NCBI GenBank assembly: GCA_038373885.1
Contig: JAWZYV010012339.1
Location: 1-64,000, forward strand
Length of the DNA: 64,000 bases
DNA from: Cheiracanthium punctorium
Lineage: Eukaryota > Arthropoda > Arachnida > Araneae > Cheiracanthiidae
Reading direction: 5' to 3'
The position numbers and the translations under genes were made by a program. Numbering within the stretch: position 1 is the first letter of the stretch; each line of letters starts with the position of its first letter. The notes beneath the pieces were generated by a model, which was not told where the DNA came from, made no database searches, and saw only the letters and a program-made list of their open reading frames with translations. Of the stretch, positions 1 to 12,896 are shown piece by piece.

Positions 1-1185
1 TAAACAAATTTTAAAAATTACCAAAATTATATCTTTAAAATAAAACTAGATAGATTCCTTAGAATGAATTAGTGCGAGCAATGTTTTCTATGTTCAAATG
101 TCTGTAAGACCATGTAAAAAAAGATTGGTAAAACCTTTAAAAGTATTTAAATACAAACAGAAATGAAAAAGCGTCTTTTTTCTCTAAGGAAAAAAAATCA
201 TTCTTTCTCTTAGAGTTAATAATTATTCAAAAAAATATTTTGAATTGTTGTTCATATTTGCAGCTACGATTTTGTACCTAGTAAATCAAGCTAAAATAAA
301 AAGTAAACATTTCAAGAGAAATTTTATGGATAATTTATCATATTTTATTTTAATGATAACCTCAAAACATGATTTTAAGCATCCTGAAGTCGTAAGATAT
401 TTTACCCTCTACCTTTAAGAGGTCAAATTTCCAAAGTTACGAGCGACATACATTTCAGTCACAGGTTTTCATACACCCGTGATTTCAGTATAATTTTAGA
501 AACAGTATTCGGCTGCATCAAAGCAAATAGTGCTATAAACTTAATTCCGCTTTGTCAAGTAAGAACAGAAATTGAACAAAATATTCGCCTAAAATAAAAA
601 GGAAGTCATCCCGGAATGCTAGTGTGGACCACAAATTGTTCCAGCCTTTTCAATAAATAAATCAACTCTAAAAGCATTTTAAAATAAGAAAAGTAAATTG
701 AGACTTTAGAAGAAAGTAACACAAGCTTTTATGCCTCATAAGAGGGGGCTGCAGCGCCCCGAAATAAAATCCTGGCTACGCTACTGTTATAAGCTCCAGT
801 CTCATCGAATTAACACCAAAGCACCGACACTTTAAGATGAATGTGCATATTTTTTTGTCCCAGGGACAAACAAAATGTATTATGTTAGAGGTGCAGAACT
901 TGATGTTCTCTATTTCCAATAAAATCAATTAAACCTACTCGCTTCATTAGAACGATCCAAAAGCATTTTCAGAAAGGGAGTGAGTCTTTCACCTCCAGTG
1001 CTTCCTTTCCCGTGTAAATTTTCTTTTTATTGTAGCCAGCGAATTTGTCTCAAATTCTCCGTTTGCCGGTATTCTTGGGGCACTTAGGACTTCGGATCCG
1101 GACGATAATCTTGTATCTTCCTGCTGTGGGTGGTCGCACATCACATTGTAAAAAAGCTTTGATTTTCTAGACAACGCACAACTTG

Positions 1186-1402
1186 AAAAACGCACAACCT
1201 GACAGAAATATGGAAATTCAGCCTAATTCATATCCTATGATAAATAATTTTTAATATACGAAACCAATGTAGGAAATGTCTCTCTTGCTCAAATACTTTT
1301 TTTGGAGGGTGTAGTTCCCTTTATAGGGCTTTCAATTCGGAAAGGGTTCCTTTCAGGGAACGTGGCTTTAGCACGTTCTGCATCCCTATTGTTACGCCAC
1401 AG
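1186..1402. mobile_element. Remnant of nested MITEs cut by the U1 deletion
   Basis: This stretch is the U1 counterpart of 12,681-12,896. It keeps the right end of the TA-type MITE (GGAGGGTG then TA at 1312-1313) and the right end of the hAT-type MITE (TTACGCCACAG ending at 1402, followed by ATTGTCAT). The left ends of both were lost with block Y. Confidence 0.7.
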
Positions 1403-3385
1403 ATTGTCATGGTCATCCAAGTTCCTCATGCGTATTTGAATTCCAAAGGACATAGGTGCTCATACAGGGAAGTAGGTGGAGAATCGGGCCCCTACCTCTA
1501 GCCGTCGGTATAGTGAACATTTTTATTGAATACTGAATATTTTTTCATCATTTCAGTACTAAAATGTTTGAAAGCGCGGCATATGCCCACTCACTTAGAA
1601 ATGCAAGAAATCCCCTCCCCTCCTACGCTTTAAAGTACTCGTATGTTCCTCCATACCGAAGCATCCACATAGATTTGGCCTCAACAAAGGTTTCCTTTTA
1701 AGCTTTTAAAATATCACACAACTAATAAACAAATTAAGCATTTTAGTACTGAAATAATGCAAAAAAGTTCAGTAAGCTGTAAAAATGTTCATACTACGTT
1801 CAGGCGTAATTGGATGGGAGGGGCAAGTTTTACCCCTCCTAGTCTGCGCCACTGTGTGTGTGATGGGGTTATCTGCTATCCTTACACCATTGCAGGTAGT
1901 CAGACCCAAAGTAATTTTTTGTAAGCTCTTGAGATTTGAAACACCCACACGTAAAAGATTTTTAGCCCTATCTTCGAACTTCAAAGTATGAGTTGTCACT
2001 AAACGGACCAATTCTGTGGGTGAGCAATTCAACGGGCAAACAGACCATTTCAAAGGAAAATTCTGTGGGTGCTTCAGCCACGGAGCACCAACGTAGTCGG
2101 CGCCACTGCACTGACGCTCTAACGTCAGAGGTAAAAGATAAATTATGTCTTATTGGCTTTAACTTCTTCAGTTTTACTACGATAGGAAGGCGGCGGAAAA
2201 CTGTATACATCTCTAGGGCGTCAACAGACTGAATTTTCGGAGAGGTCTATTGAACTTTTTAATACATTGTTCAAAATGCAATTACAACCCCTGAAATCGT
2301 GGAGTGTGAAAATTTAAAGTTATAAAGCAAAATTTCAGAGGGGCACCATGGTCCCCTCACTGCAGCTGCCCTTTGTGCATCTTTGCTCCCTGGCACAGAT
2401 CGTTCATTAGCTCACCATAGGCTCTTCTTACCGCGAACAAGCATTAAGGTGATTCTACGGGTATCCGCATACTCCATCAGAAGTAGGCGGGTAAATGTGA
2501 GTGAATCTGCCTTCATATATACCTATCTTGACCGTGGTTCAAGACAGGTTTACTTGAGAAATACAGCACTATATTTTCTTCCTTGGGTAAATCATCTGAA
2601 AACGGAATTTAGAACCTTCAAAAATACTGTGCTTAATTTCTGGTGTGCCATACAAACGCATGAAAATCACCAAATTTCCAGTTTTAGATTTTTGATTAGT
2701 TTTATGATATTTTAAAAACACGAGTTATATTAGAAATTTTTCGCTCCAAGATTATTTCATGAAAGCGTTAGAGTGCAACTTCATTTTGTGAAACTTTTCA
2801 AAGAAGTTTTTGTCTTTTTTTCTTATGCAAATATTGCGCCCACAATCGTAATTTTCTAATACTAGCATTCAAAAACGCTACAAAAATGTGTCAGACATTC
2901 ACGAAAGGAATAAAAAGATTAACAAATATAAATTCTTATTGTTGAACGAAAGTTAAATGATAAATTGTAAACCAAAAGACTCATATTGACACACTGCTTG
3001 CAGGTCATGTATATAAGAACGGTTTTCTCGAATTAAATCTAGAGTGCTGGGCGGGAAAAGCTCCGCCCTCATAGTGAAAGTTTACACCCACAGAGAAAGA
3101 AATTATTTCAACAGCATCAGCAATAAACATGCGAAATTAAATAGAGCTATAGTAGTTTATTTAAATAAAAATAGGAAATATACAAAATTGACAACTCAAG
3201 CAATACATTCTATAAGTACAGCATTTATATATTAATTTTTAGGAACAAAAGCGGAACTACATTCAAGGTAGGCAAAGGGGTTACCTCAATTCTGGTCACT
3301 CTTTACTTAAATTACCGGAGATCAGTGTGTTAAAATATACATAAAGAAATAATTTCAAACTGTATATTTTACGTAGCACAGCAGT

Positions 3386-3990
3386 TTCGGCCAATATCGC
3401 CTCGATATCGATTTCTCTCAATTTTGCCCAATATTGCTCAACATGAGTGCTGCGATATTGAAAGTTTTAAAAAGTGTGTTTTTTAGCTTTTAAGTTGATA
3501 TTATGTTTATTTCCCAATTAGAAGAGGCTATAAATCACATATAAATATATTTTAATTTTGATTCATCCCATGGAAAAATAAAAAATGTAGATCGGCATCA
3601 GGCAATACAAATCCATTTCGCCAAAGGACGAAGCGACAACCCTTGCCACACATTGCTGAAGTCTGCCATAAAACGGCCGTTTTATTAGATTTTGGCCAAT
3701 ATTGCCCAGTGTCGATATTCCGATATTTAAAGTTGTGAAAGGTTTTTATACTGAATACCTTACTTTGTTTTCGTTTGCTTTAGCCGAAAAATAGAATTAA
3801 GCAATCATATGTGCAAGCATTTTACATTTCACAGTCCCACGAAGAGAAAAACATAAATGAATGCCGGAGAGTACTGGTCAATCTCGCTTAAGATCGAGAG
3901 GCAAACAACTCATGCATCGTCTCAAATGGAGTGGGTTTAGTAACGATTTTGGTCAATATTATCAAATATTGTTAATGCGACATTGGAAGT
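3386..3990. repeat. Three degenerate internal modules (GGCCAATATYGCC)
   Basis: The motif GGCCAATATCGCC at 3389 recurs as GGCCAATATTGCC at 3694 and GGTCAATATTATC at 3951. Each is followed by a similar ATATTG-AAGTTTTTA context. This suggests block Z grew from diverged modules of about 250-300 bp. The same modules appear in U3 at about 14,890-15,500. Confidence 0.45.
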
Positions 3991-4419
3991 TTTTATATTT
4001 AATATCTCTGTTTATATTTAGTTCTTTTTTTCATCATCGGCAATTTAACATTAATATTATTAAACACTTCATTGTTTTCTTTTTATTTTTTTCTTTTAAC
4101 AACAAAAGTATGAGCAGAGAAAATGAATAAAACTTACATTTTATGAATGCTAATATTTATGCAATACGCTTCTTTTCCCAGATAAAAGAAACTGTAAAAA
4201 ATATTTATTTAACATTAATCTTCTTTTTCTTTGCTTTTTATAACCTTAAGAGACCTTACCAAATAAAATAAAATCTGACTTTCTGGCCAAAATTAAAGTA
4301 CAATGTGTTTGAACAAATAGAACTTTTCAACATGTTAATTTTCTTTTCAGAGTATAACTATGAAATTTTTTTTATTCGATTATATGATTTAATTATTTAG
4401 GTTTCTTTTTAAAACATTA

Positions 4420-4865
4420 TTTATTTAAGAATTAATCATTTTTATTTCTCTATATCTCAACTTCAAGGGCGTAGCCCGAAGGCGGGACATTAGAATATAT
4501 TCCATCCCACTTCAACTTTTCCTTTGGATTTAACGTAGTATTGAAATAAAATGATAAGGCTCTTATAGTAATATTCCGGAAAAATGCCCCCCCCTCAATT
4601 CTACCCTTTTTAATTTGCTGATTCATTTGTAGTAAATATTTATTAATCCTTTAATCATTTTTTATTTCTCGACTTCCTATAACTTTAAGGGATTAAGGGA
4701 CTAATTAAGGGAGTAGCAAGAGATATGAATTTTATAAATTAATTCATCCCATTAAATGTTTTTCTCTAAACTTTGGATTAAACGCTCCATTGAAAAAAGA
4801 AAAGCTCTTACAAGAGAAACAGTAGCATGTATGGGTTTAAATTTGAGGGGGGGGGGGGAGATGCG
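4420..4865. repeat. Two diverged ~230-bp internal tandem modules
   Basis: The stretch from TCTATATCTCAACTTC (near 4450) through 'ttcatcccac' and 'ggatttaacg' is echoed from about 4670 through 'ttcatcccat' and 'ggattaaacg', with both ending near 'aaggctctta' or 'aaagctctta'. Similarity is visible by eye but moderate. The U3 equivalent is near 15,930-16,380. Confidence 0.4.
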
Positions 4866-5265
4866 TTATTTTAAACTCTTAAACATTAATGTTACTAGAG
4901 AGTTAAAATAAATGCTCTAAAATAGCCTTTTTTAATAATTGTTTTACATTTTCGAGGTAAGTTAAATACGTCCCTAAGTAAAAAAAGGATATACGTCATA
5001 TTTGTAGTATCTTCTTTGTGTTTTACTTATCAATTATATGTGTGTGTGTGTAGGGGGGGGGGGGGTTGCGAGTGTGTGCGACTGCGTGCGCGTGTGTGTA
5101 TGTCTAAAATGATTTCACAATGGCATGTAGAAACAAATCAAGCATCCTCGATTTTCATACTGTTTTTGGCCCGCTGATTCTGATAAATGTACTTTTTCTT
5201 TTTTTTTTTTTATCCTACGGGGTATGTCATTTTTGCAGTAATATTCTTTGTGTTTTGCTTATTAA

Positions 5266-5266
<1 letters not shown>

Positions 5267-5313
<47 letters not shown>
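5267..5313. repeat. (TC)n(TA)n microsatellite in U1
   Basis: A TC run passes directly into about 26 bp of TA repeat. The paralogous locus in U3 (16,769-16,821) has a longer TA run, so length has changed since the U1/U3 duplication. Confidence 0.95.
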
Positions 5314-5924
5314 TTCATTCACTATAATTTTCTTTTAAGAGAAATATTATTTGATATTTTTGTGTAAGTTTATTTATTTGAAATTTAGTGGTTTATTTGA
5401 ATTAACAGAGATAATAATTGACCTTATTATCTAATTTCTCCTACTCTAACTAAGCTCCAGTTGATAATCTACTCAGATAAAAATGCCGTCATCATTTGGT
5501 GAAAAATATCGACGATGGTTTTAATCTAATTCATTATACGAAATTAATAACTTTAAAAACAGCTGAATAAGACAGTATTTATAAAATTCTATTTGTTAAG
5601 ATCAATTTATACAGCTCATCTAAAATGCGTTTACGAATTAAATGTTTTAAATATTCACACCCACAAGGGCAATTTATCAGAATCGAAACCGTGTAACCCA
5701 TTTCTCTGTGAAGCGCCCAAGGCATATTTTAGGTAGCAAATTTTATTTGTCTGAGGTATCTTTATTATTAAGTATAAATTAATTGAAACTAAATTGCATG
5801 TCCATTAACGAAACTGGATAGGCATTCTAGGTGTTTCTAGGGTGAGCTTCAAGCTGCCGAGAATGTTGAAGCTGATTTTAGGCCTAATTCATTGTAAGGG
5901 AGAGGTAAAAGGTTTGATCAGGAC

Positions 5925-6049
5925 TAGGGATTTATGCGAGACAGGACAAGACAGACATTTGTAGTTTCTATGCGGGACGAGACAGCTCCAATTTTATAGG
6001 GATTTTGCGAGACGAGAGAGCCCGATTTTTCGTGTCACGTGCATCCCTA
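5925..6049. mobile_element. GAGACG-rich hAT-type MITE (U1 copy)
   Basis: The 125-bp element starts TAGGGATTTATGCGAGAC and ends CGTGCATCCCTA. It is flanked by ATCAGGAC (5917-5924) and ATCAGGAT (6050-6057), a 7/8 match to an 8-bp TSD. The interior is built of GCGAGACGAGAC-like repeats. An 8-bp TSD and a TAGGG terminus fit the hAT superfamily. The copy in U3 (17,433-17,572) shows that insertion preceded the duplication. Confidence 0.8.
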
Positions 6050-6870
6050 ATCAGGATCACACCCTATTCCTCCCCGTTTGATATGTCTGCAGCAGTGGCG
6101 TAGAAATGGGGAAGGCGGAAGGGGTGGTCCGTCCTCGTCGGCAAGCTAAAAACAATAGAGATGGCAGCACCAAACCCATTTTTTCCTATGAATATTTGCT
6201 TGAAAACCTTCTCCGCGTGAGTACCGGATCCAAGGGAAGGGCGATGAGAAGGCTTCCCTTGAGCTCATTAAACCTGAAATTTAGTCAAGTTGCTAGGGGG
6301 TTTAACCCACTTTTGAACCCATGTTTAAAATGTTCGCTCTCATCATTGGAAAGACAGAACGGAGAAGACTCCCGTTCAATTTTTATATGTGTTCCTTCAT
6401 GGGCATAGAATGAGAATCTTCACCGTTGCGTCCGAGCAAGGATAACAGTAAACCAGTTAAAATTTAAGATTGTTTTCAAAGTAAAGAAGAGTTTCAGATG
6501 AAATTCCCCTCTTTTAAAAAAATCTGCTTATGCTGCAGCCATTTTAAATTTGCCTGTCTTATGCAGATTCTCAGAACTCGAGGATTTCTAAGCACATACC
6601 CCTTTTGTCTAGGTAATAATCAGAAAGAGGTGTATTACACTAATTTCACATTTGACTTTTTCTTTTAGCGATGGAATTTTGATTGGTTTAAACTAATCAT
6701 TACATTTCAAAGGAAAAGCAAAATAATTACATTACGAGCTTTATTGGAAAAAAAAAAATACTATGCAACAGAAATATCACAATCAGTCAAATTTCTTGTC
6801 ATGTAAATCTAGATTTGGTTTAAAAAAAAAGTGATTTCATTTTCAAATGTAACAATTCAGGATCAATTTA

Positions 6871-7270
6871 TTCTTGTTCAACCTTCTGGCGGTCAAAGGC
6901 CGTCCAAACGACTCTTCATTCAAACAGCCAGCCGGCCAGCCGAGAGAAAGTAACACTTCTTAACCCTGCCTTGCAGCAGGCGGAACTTTTTACGATTGTA
7001 TGACAATAGCCGATACGGGAGGCGCGAATACTTCCCACGACCCCCAGATGTATTTTCTCTTTTAACGTCACACGAAACTTTCCCCAGTTATTCTTCAGCG
7101 CGGTCATCATAAAAGCCAGCTCTCAAGGAAGTGTAGATTTTCACCACCACCTGCGGTGAATTCCCATCAAATAATTTCTGAAAGGGGGAAAGCATCGTTC
7201 TTCGAATTTCGGCCGGGTGTGGACTTCTGGAGGCTCTAATTGAAAGCTCGGCCGAATGTCAGATGGTAAA
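6871..7270. other. GC-richer block in W, absent from U2
   Basis: U2 joins 'tttattctt' directly to 'aatatatctcatcc' near 10,175, whereas U1 and U3 carry about 400 bp of much higher GC between the same flanks. It contains a TATA-like CATAAAAG (7108-7115) and a small hairpin with arms TTCACC and GGTGAA (near 7140-7160). No TSD or conserved coding frame was found. It may be an insertion in U1/U3 or a loss in U2. Confidence 0.5.
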
Positions 7271-7415
7271 TCTACCTCATCCATGTCTAAAATCATCAGA
7301 TGTTTCAAAAAACGCTGCTTGTATATTGTTTCTAAGCATAGTATTGTTTCTAAGCTCATTCATTTCCAGGATTTTTAACAATTTTGTACCCCTCTAAACA
7401 GCTCTTGCTAAGCCT

Positions 7416-10335
7416 TGCCTATTTTCTTTTTCTTCTCCCCTTTATTTAACAAATTTTAAAAATTAAAGAAATTATATCTTTAAAATTAAACTAGATAGTT
7501 TCCTCAGAAAGAATAAATGCAAGCAATTTTCCCACGTTGATGTATGTAGGATCATATAAGCAATGAATGGTAAAACCTTAAAAGTATCTAAATGCGAACA
7601 GAAATAAAACACCGGAGCAAAAGAAACGTTTATCTTAACAGTTATAAGTTTATTCAAAAAATGTTTTGAATTGTTTCTCATATCTGCGATCACGATTTCG
7701 TGCTCATAAATCAAGCAAAAATAAAAACTAAACATTTCAAGAGAAATTTTATGGGTTATTTATCATATTTTATATTAGTGATTACCTCACAGCGTGCGTG
7801 ATTTTGAGCATCCTGAAGTAGAGATATTTTACTCTCTACCCTTAAGTGCTCAAATTTGCAAAATTACGAGTGACATACATTTCAGTCATGGGTGTTCATG
7901 CTCCCATGATTTCAGTATAATTTTAGAAACAGCCTTCGTCTACATTAAAGCAAATAGTACTATAAACTTTATTCCACTATTTCAAACAAGAACAAAACTT
8001 GAAAAAAATATTCGCTGAAAATAAAACGGCAGCCGTCTCGAAATGCTAGTGTGGACCACAGTGTGTTCCAGCCTTTTCAATAAATAACTAAACACTGAAA
8101 GCATTTAAAAATAAGAAAAGGAAATTGATACTTTAAAAGAAAGTGACACAACATTTATATATTAAAAGCTTTCCAGAGACATACAAAATGTATGTGCTTG
8201 GAAACAGACCTTGATGTTCTCTAATTGCAATAAAAACAATTAAACCTACACGTTTCGCAATCCTGCTGCAGTTTTATCAGAACGATCCAAAAACATTTCA
8301 AGAAAGGGAGTGAGTCCTTCACCTCCAGTGTTTTCTTTCCCGCGTAAATTTTCTTCTTCTTGTAGCCAGAGGCTTTGTCTCTAATTCTCCATTAACCGGT
8401 ACTCTTGGGCACTCGCACATTCCATTGTAAAAAAAGCTTTGAATCCTAGAAAGGCATTGTTTTCATGGGCACCCAGATAGGAAGGCAAGTGGGGGATTAA
8501 GCCTTGAGCCCGCCTAGTCCTCGGTATAGTGAACATTTTTATAGCATACTGAACTTCTATGTATTATCTTCGTGCTAAAATGTTTGAAAGCTTGTTCAAT
8601 TAGTACTCCTATGAGACCCATGATTGTTGTTTTGAGTTGAAAAATATATTACTTGTTTCGGTTCATATTTTTTCTCATGCACTTTGTAAAATTTTAGAGT
8701 ATGTGCTTAGGTACTTACTGGAATTTTATTATAAATATTCGAGTTCCACAGCACATAAGGGTGTATGTCGAAGAAACAAAATCTACCTGACGGTCTTTGT
8801 ACTCAAATTAAAATAAACTAATCGCTCCAAGGATTCGAAAAAAATTAGGATGATTCTTTATAACCTGCACTACACATAGTGAAATAAAGTCGAAAACGAT
8901 ACCTTTCATGAAACTTTCAGAAAAAATTCTTAAACATGGAGTTGCACGACAAAATTTTTCTAAGAGTGACAGGTTCTGGAAAATTTTTCATTTTTAAGAA
9001 TTTTTCTAAAAGCTTCGTAAATGATACAGGTTTATCGTTTATTTCAGTATAAAGTGCAGCTTGTAAACAGAGATCCTAAAAATTTGGAAGTGCTTGACAT
9101 AGTTTTTTGTATTTATGTCCCAAAATCTCATGTTTTTTTTTTCCCCCCGAAATACAGCGATAAGTAGAAAGCAGCTGCCATTCAGCTACCTTTAAACAGG
9201 GTTTAATTTCCATCCAAAAAAGTGCAGTAGCCCTACATTTTTTTTGTATAATTTGTAACATTAAATACCTAACTTACTGTATTATTAGGGGCAACTTTTC
9301 TTACCTTTGGAATAGTACACAATGTAATAAAATTAACATCAACAGAAACAATTACGAAGGCTATTAAAATTTTTAATACTGTAAAAAATTCACTGAGAGA
9401 AAAAAGAAGTAGTGGAGCTGCCCCCCGTGAGCTCCCAAGTGTTCTGCACCCACGAAAACTTCTCTGTTTGTGCTTGAGATCTGACATACTACATTAAAAA
9501 CCAACCGTCACTCAGTAAGATTTTATTTTCGAACTATGCCGTTGCAAAGCACACATCGTCATCAGTAGCGTAACTATGCCGTTAAGACCCGTGGCAAATT
9601 CATTGGATGGGGTCTTTCCTCAATGTAAAGAAGCTCAACCAACACATTGTAGTTCCCTTTTTCGGCCTTTCTACTCGGGAAAGGCTCCCGTTCCGGCCGG
9701 TGGCATTTGCCCGTTTTGCCGCCCTATAGTTAGGCCACTGAATGTCATTGCAGTCGACGTTCCTCAAGCCATAGATGTAACTTACTATAAGGGGGCAATG
9801 TGGCAATGTGAGGGAGGGGGGCAAAATTTTAAGAAAATTCATATTATCCCCTATTTGAAAATATTTTCTACGATAGGAAACATTTTGCCTCGTATACCCC
9901 TTTTGCCCTTGCAATAATCAGACCTGAAAGACGTGTATTATACTAATTTCACTTTTAACTTTTTCACTAAAGTTTTTCTTTTATCGAAGAATTTGGATTG
10001 GTTTAGCTAATCATTAAATTTCAAAGCAAAAGAAAAGTAATTATATTGCAACGTTTATTGAAAAATAAATAAATAAATAAATAACATGCAACAATAATAT
10101 TGCAATCAGCCAAATTTTTGTAGTGTAAATAGAAATTTTGTGAAAAAAGTGATTTTGTTTTCATTTATTCTTAATATATCTCATCCCTGTCTGAAATCGT
10201 CAGATGTTTCAAAAAACGCTATTTATAGTAATGTTTTTAAACTCTTTCATTTGCCGTTTTCTTTTAGCAATTTTGTACTCTCTAAACCGCTCTAGTTAAG
10301 CCTTGCCTATTTTCTTTTTGCTTTATTCTTTTTTT
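7416..10335. repeat. Tandem array unit U2 (X'-Y'-W', Z deleted)
   Basis: From about 7446 the sequence is a diverged copy of block X (compare 1-1170, roughly 80% by eye). From about 8450 it is a copy of block Y (compare 11,501-12,600). From about 9890 it jumps to the W tail (compare 6595-7440), so block Z of about 5 kb is missing. Positions 9140-9890 match 21,990-22,740 almost exactly. No gene seen. Confidence 0.85.
9563..9740. mobile_element. hAT-type MITE, uninterrupted copy in U2
   Basis: The 178-bp element begins CAGTAGCGTAACTATG and ends TATAGTTAGGCCACTG, giving inverted ends. It is flanked by ATCGTCAT (9555-9562) and AATGTCAT (9741-9748), a 6/8 match. The same element occurs in U4 (22,416-22,593), and in U3 (12,512-12,896) with another MITE inside. 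Confidence 0.7.
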
Positions 10336-12511
10336 TAAACAAATTTTAAAAATTACCAAAATTATATCTTTAAAATAAAACTAGATAGATTCCTTAGAAT
10401 AAATTAGTGCAAGCAATGTTTTCTATGTTGAAATGTCTGTAAGACCATGTAAAAAAAGATTGGTGAAACCTTTAAAAGTATTTAGATACAAACAGAAATG
10501 AAAAAGCGTCTTTTTTCTCTAAGGAAAAAAAATCATTCTTTCTCTTAGAGTTAATAATTATTCAAAAAAATTTTTTAATTGTTGTTCATATTTGCAGCTA
10601 CGATTTCGTACCTAGTAAATCAAGCTAAAATAAAAAGTAAACATTTCAAGACAAATTTTATGGATAATTTATCATATTTTATTTTAATGATAACCTCAAA
10701 ACATGATTTTAAGCATCCTGAAGTAGAGATAATTTACCCTCTACCTTTAAGAGGTCAAATTTCCAAAGTTACGAGCGACATACATTTCAGTCTTGGTTTT
10801 CATACGCCCGTGATTTCAGTATAGTTTTAGAAACAGTATTCGGCTGCATCAAAGCAAATAGTGCTATAAACTTAATTCCGCTTTGTCAAGTAAGAACAGA
10901 AATTGAACAAAATATTCGCCTAAAAAAAAAGGAAGTCATTCCGGAATACTAGTGTGGACCACAATTTATTCCAGCCTTTTCAATAAATAAATGAACACTA
11001 AAAGCATTTTAAAATAAGAAAAGTAAATTGAGACTTTAGAAGAAAGTAACACAAACTTTTATGCCTCATAAGAGGGGGCTGCAGCGCCCCGAAATAAAAT
11101 CCTGGCTACGCTACTGTTATAAGCTCCAGTCTCATCGAATTAACACCAAAGCACCGACACTTTAAGATGAATGTGCATATTTTTTTGTCCCAGGGACAAA
11201 CAAAATGTATTATGTTAGAGGTGCAGACCTTGATGTTCTCTATTTCCAATAAAATCAATTAAACATACTCGTTTCATCAGAACGATCCGAAAGCATTTTC
11301 AGAAAGGGAGTGAGTCTTTCACCTCCAGTGCTTCCTTTCCCGTGTAAATTTTCTTTTTATTGTAGCCAGCGACTTTGTCTCAAATTCTCCGTTTGCCGGT
11401 ATTCTTGGGACACTTAGGACTTCGGATCCGGACGATAATCTTGTATCTTCCTGCTGTGGGTGGTCGCACATCACATTGTAAAAAAGCTTTGATTTTCTAG
11501 AAGGACATTGTTTTCATGGGCTCCCATATAGGAAGACAAGTGGAGGATTGAGCCTTGAACCCACCTAATCGTAGGTACAGTAAGCATTTTTATAGCATAC
11601 TGAACTTCTGTGTATTATTTTCGTACTAAAATATTGAAAGCTGACTCCCCTCGCCTTCTAAATTAGTACTTATATGGGTACCGATGATTTGCTTTTTTTT
11701 TCTGAGTAGACAGAAATATTACTTGTTTGTATTTATTTGTTTTTTCCCCATGCACTTTGTAAAATAATTTTAGAGTATGTGCTCAGGTACATATTGGAAT
11801 TTTAATAATTACTCGCGTTCCGAATCACATACCCAGTTAGCACAAATTTGTTCAAAGGCCATAATTTCCCCGTTCAGATAGCACATTGTCATCCCGTACA
11901 GATTTACAGTATCGCTTACGTCAGAATGTTCGGACAAAAGACGTACAGTGCTCGTCAAAATCTGCGTCCAGTTCAGTGTTCTCCACTCGTACTTAAAACG
12001 TTGTATGACTTTAGTTTTTTTTCTATTTATGCACAAAAAATCTCATGTTTTTGGGGTTTTTTTCGAACTACAGGGATAAGTCAAAAACAACTGTCATTAC
12101 ATTTAAATAGGGTTTAATTTCTATCCAAAAAACTACAGAAGCCCTGATTTGTTGTATAGTAACTTACAACATTAATTACTTAATTTACGGTACAATTTAT
12201 TAAGTGTATTTTTGCTTACCTCTGCAATAGTATGCAATGTAATAAAATTAATATCAACAGAAACAATTATGAAAGTTATTAAAATTTTAAATTTAATCTA
12301 AAAATTCACTGAGGAAAAAGAAGTAGTGAAGCTGAGCTCCCGTTAGCTCCCATGCAAATTAAGCCCTGTCTTTGAATATATGAAAGTTTTCAGCACCCAC
12401 GAAAACTTTTCCGTGGATGCTTGAGATCGGATACACTACATAAAAAAAACCAACCGTCACTCAGTAAAATTTTACTTTTTAATTATGCAGTTGCAAAGCA
12501 CATATCGTCAT

Positions 12512-12896
12512 CAGTGGCATTAGTATACCGTTGAGGCCCGTAGTAGATTCATTGGATTGGGGGTCCTTCCTCAATATAAAGGAGCTCAACGAACACATTG
12601 TACACCCTCCAAAAAATAAAATATTCGAGCAAGAGAGAAATTTCCTATTTTAGATTTGCCAATAATAATTGAGTTTTTGAAAAACGCACAACCTGACAGA
12701 AATATGGAAATTCAGCCTAATTCATATTCTATGATAAATAATTTTTAATATACGAAACCAACGTAGGAAATGTCTCTCTTGCTCGAATACTTTTTTTGGA
12801 GGGTGTAGTTCCCTTTATAGGGCTTTCAATTCGGAAAGGGTTCCCTTCGGGGAACGTGGCTTTAGCCCGTTCTGCATCCCTATTGTTACGACACAG
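12512..12896. mobile_element. hAT-type MITE interrupted by a second MITE (U3)
   Basis: The element begins CAGTGGCATTAGTATACC and ends TTGTTACGACACAG, flanked by ATCGTCAT (12,504-12,511) and ATTGTCAT (12,897-12,904), a 7/8 TSD match. Without the nested element it is about 180 bp, like the 178-bp copies in U2 and U4. Confidence 0.7.
12603..12805. mobile_element. 203-bp MITE with ~46-bp TIRs and TA duplication
   Basis: The ends CACCCTCCAAAAAATAAAAT and the reverse complement ending TTTTTTTGGAGGGTG form long imperfect inverted repeats (12,603-12,648 and 12,760-12,805). TA flanks both sides (12,601-12,602 and 12,806-12,807). U2 and U4 keep the empty site 'acattgtagttccc' (near 9647 and 22,500). 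The TA target fits the Tc1/mariner superfamily. Confidence 0.85.

Larger units (their letters stand above)
1..7415. repeat. Tandem array unit U1 (blocks X-Z-W, Y deleted)
   Basis: Positions 1-1171 match 10,336-11,501 and 1183-7415 match about 12,678-18,931 almost base for base, with only scattered substitutions and small indels. The Y block found in U3 (about 11,502-12,677) is absent. No gene is recognisable. Several short frames are open in both U1 and U3, but this follows from the recent duplication. The left edge coincides with the window edge, so U1 may extend further. Confidence 0.9.

Noticed and set aside
2383..2715. 110-codon ORF repeated in U3 at 13,879-14,211
   Set aside because: It begins at TTG, is preserved only because U1 and U3 are nearly identical, and has no recognisable domain or exon signals.
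6106..6408. 100-codon ORF, also open in U3 at 17,629-17,931, as a conserved gene
   Set aside because: The two copies come from a recent duplication, and the protein differences are as frequent as the DNA differences. It starts in a hAT-like 'cagtggcgtag' end and resembles no protein I know.
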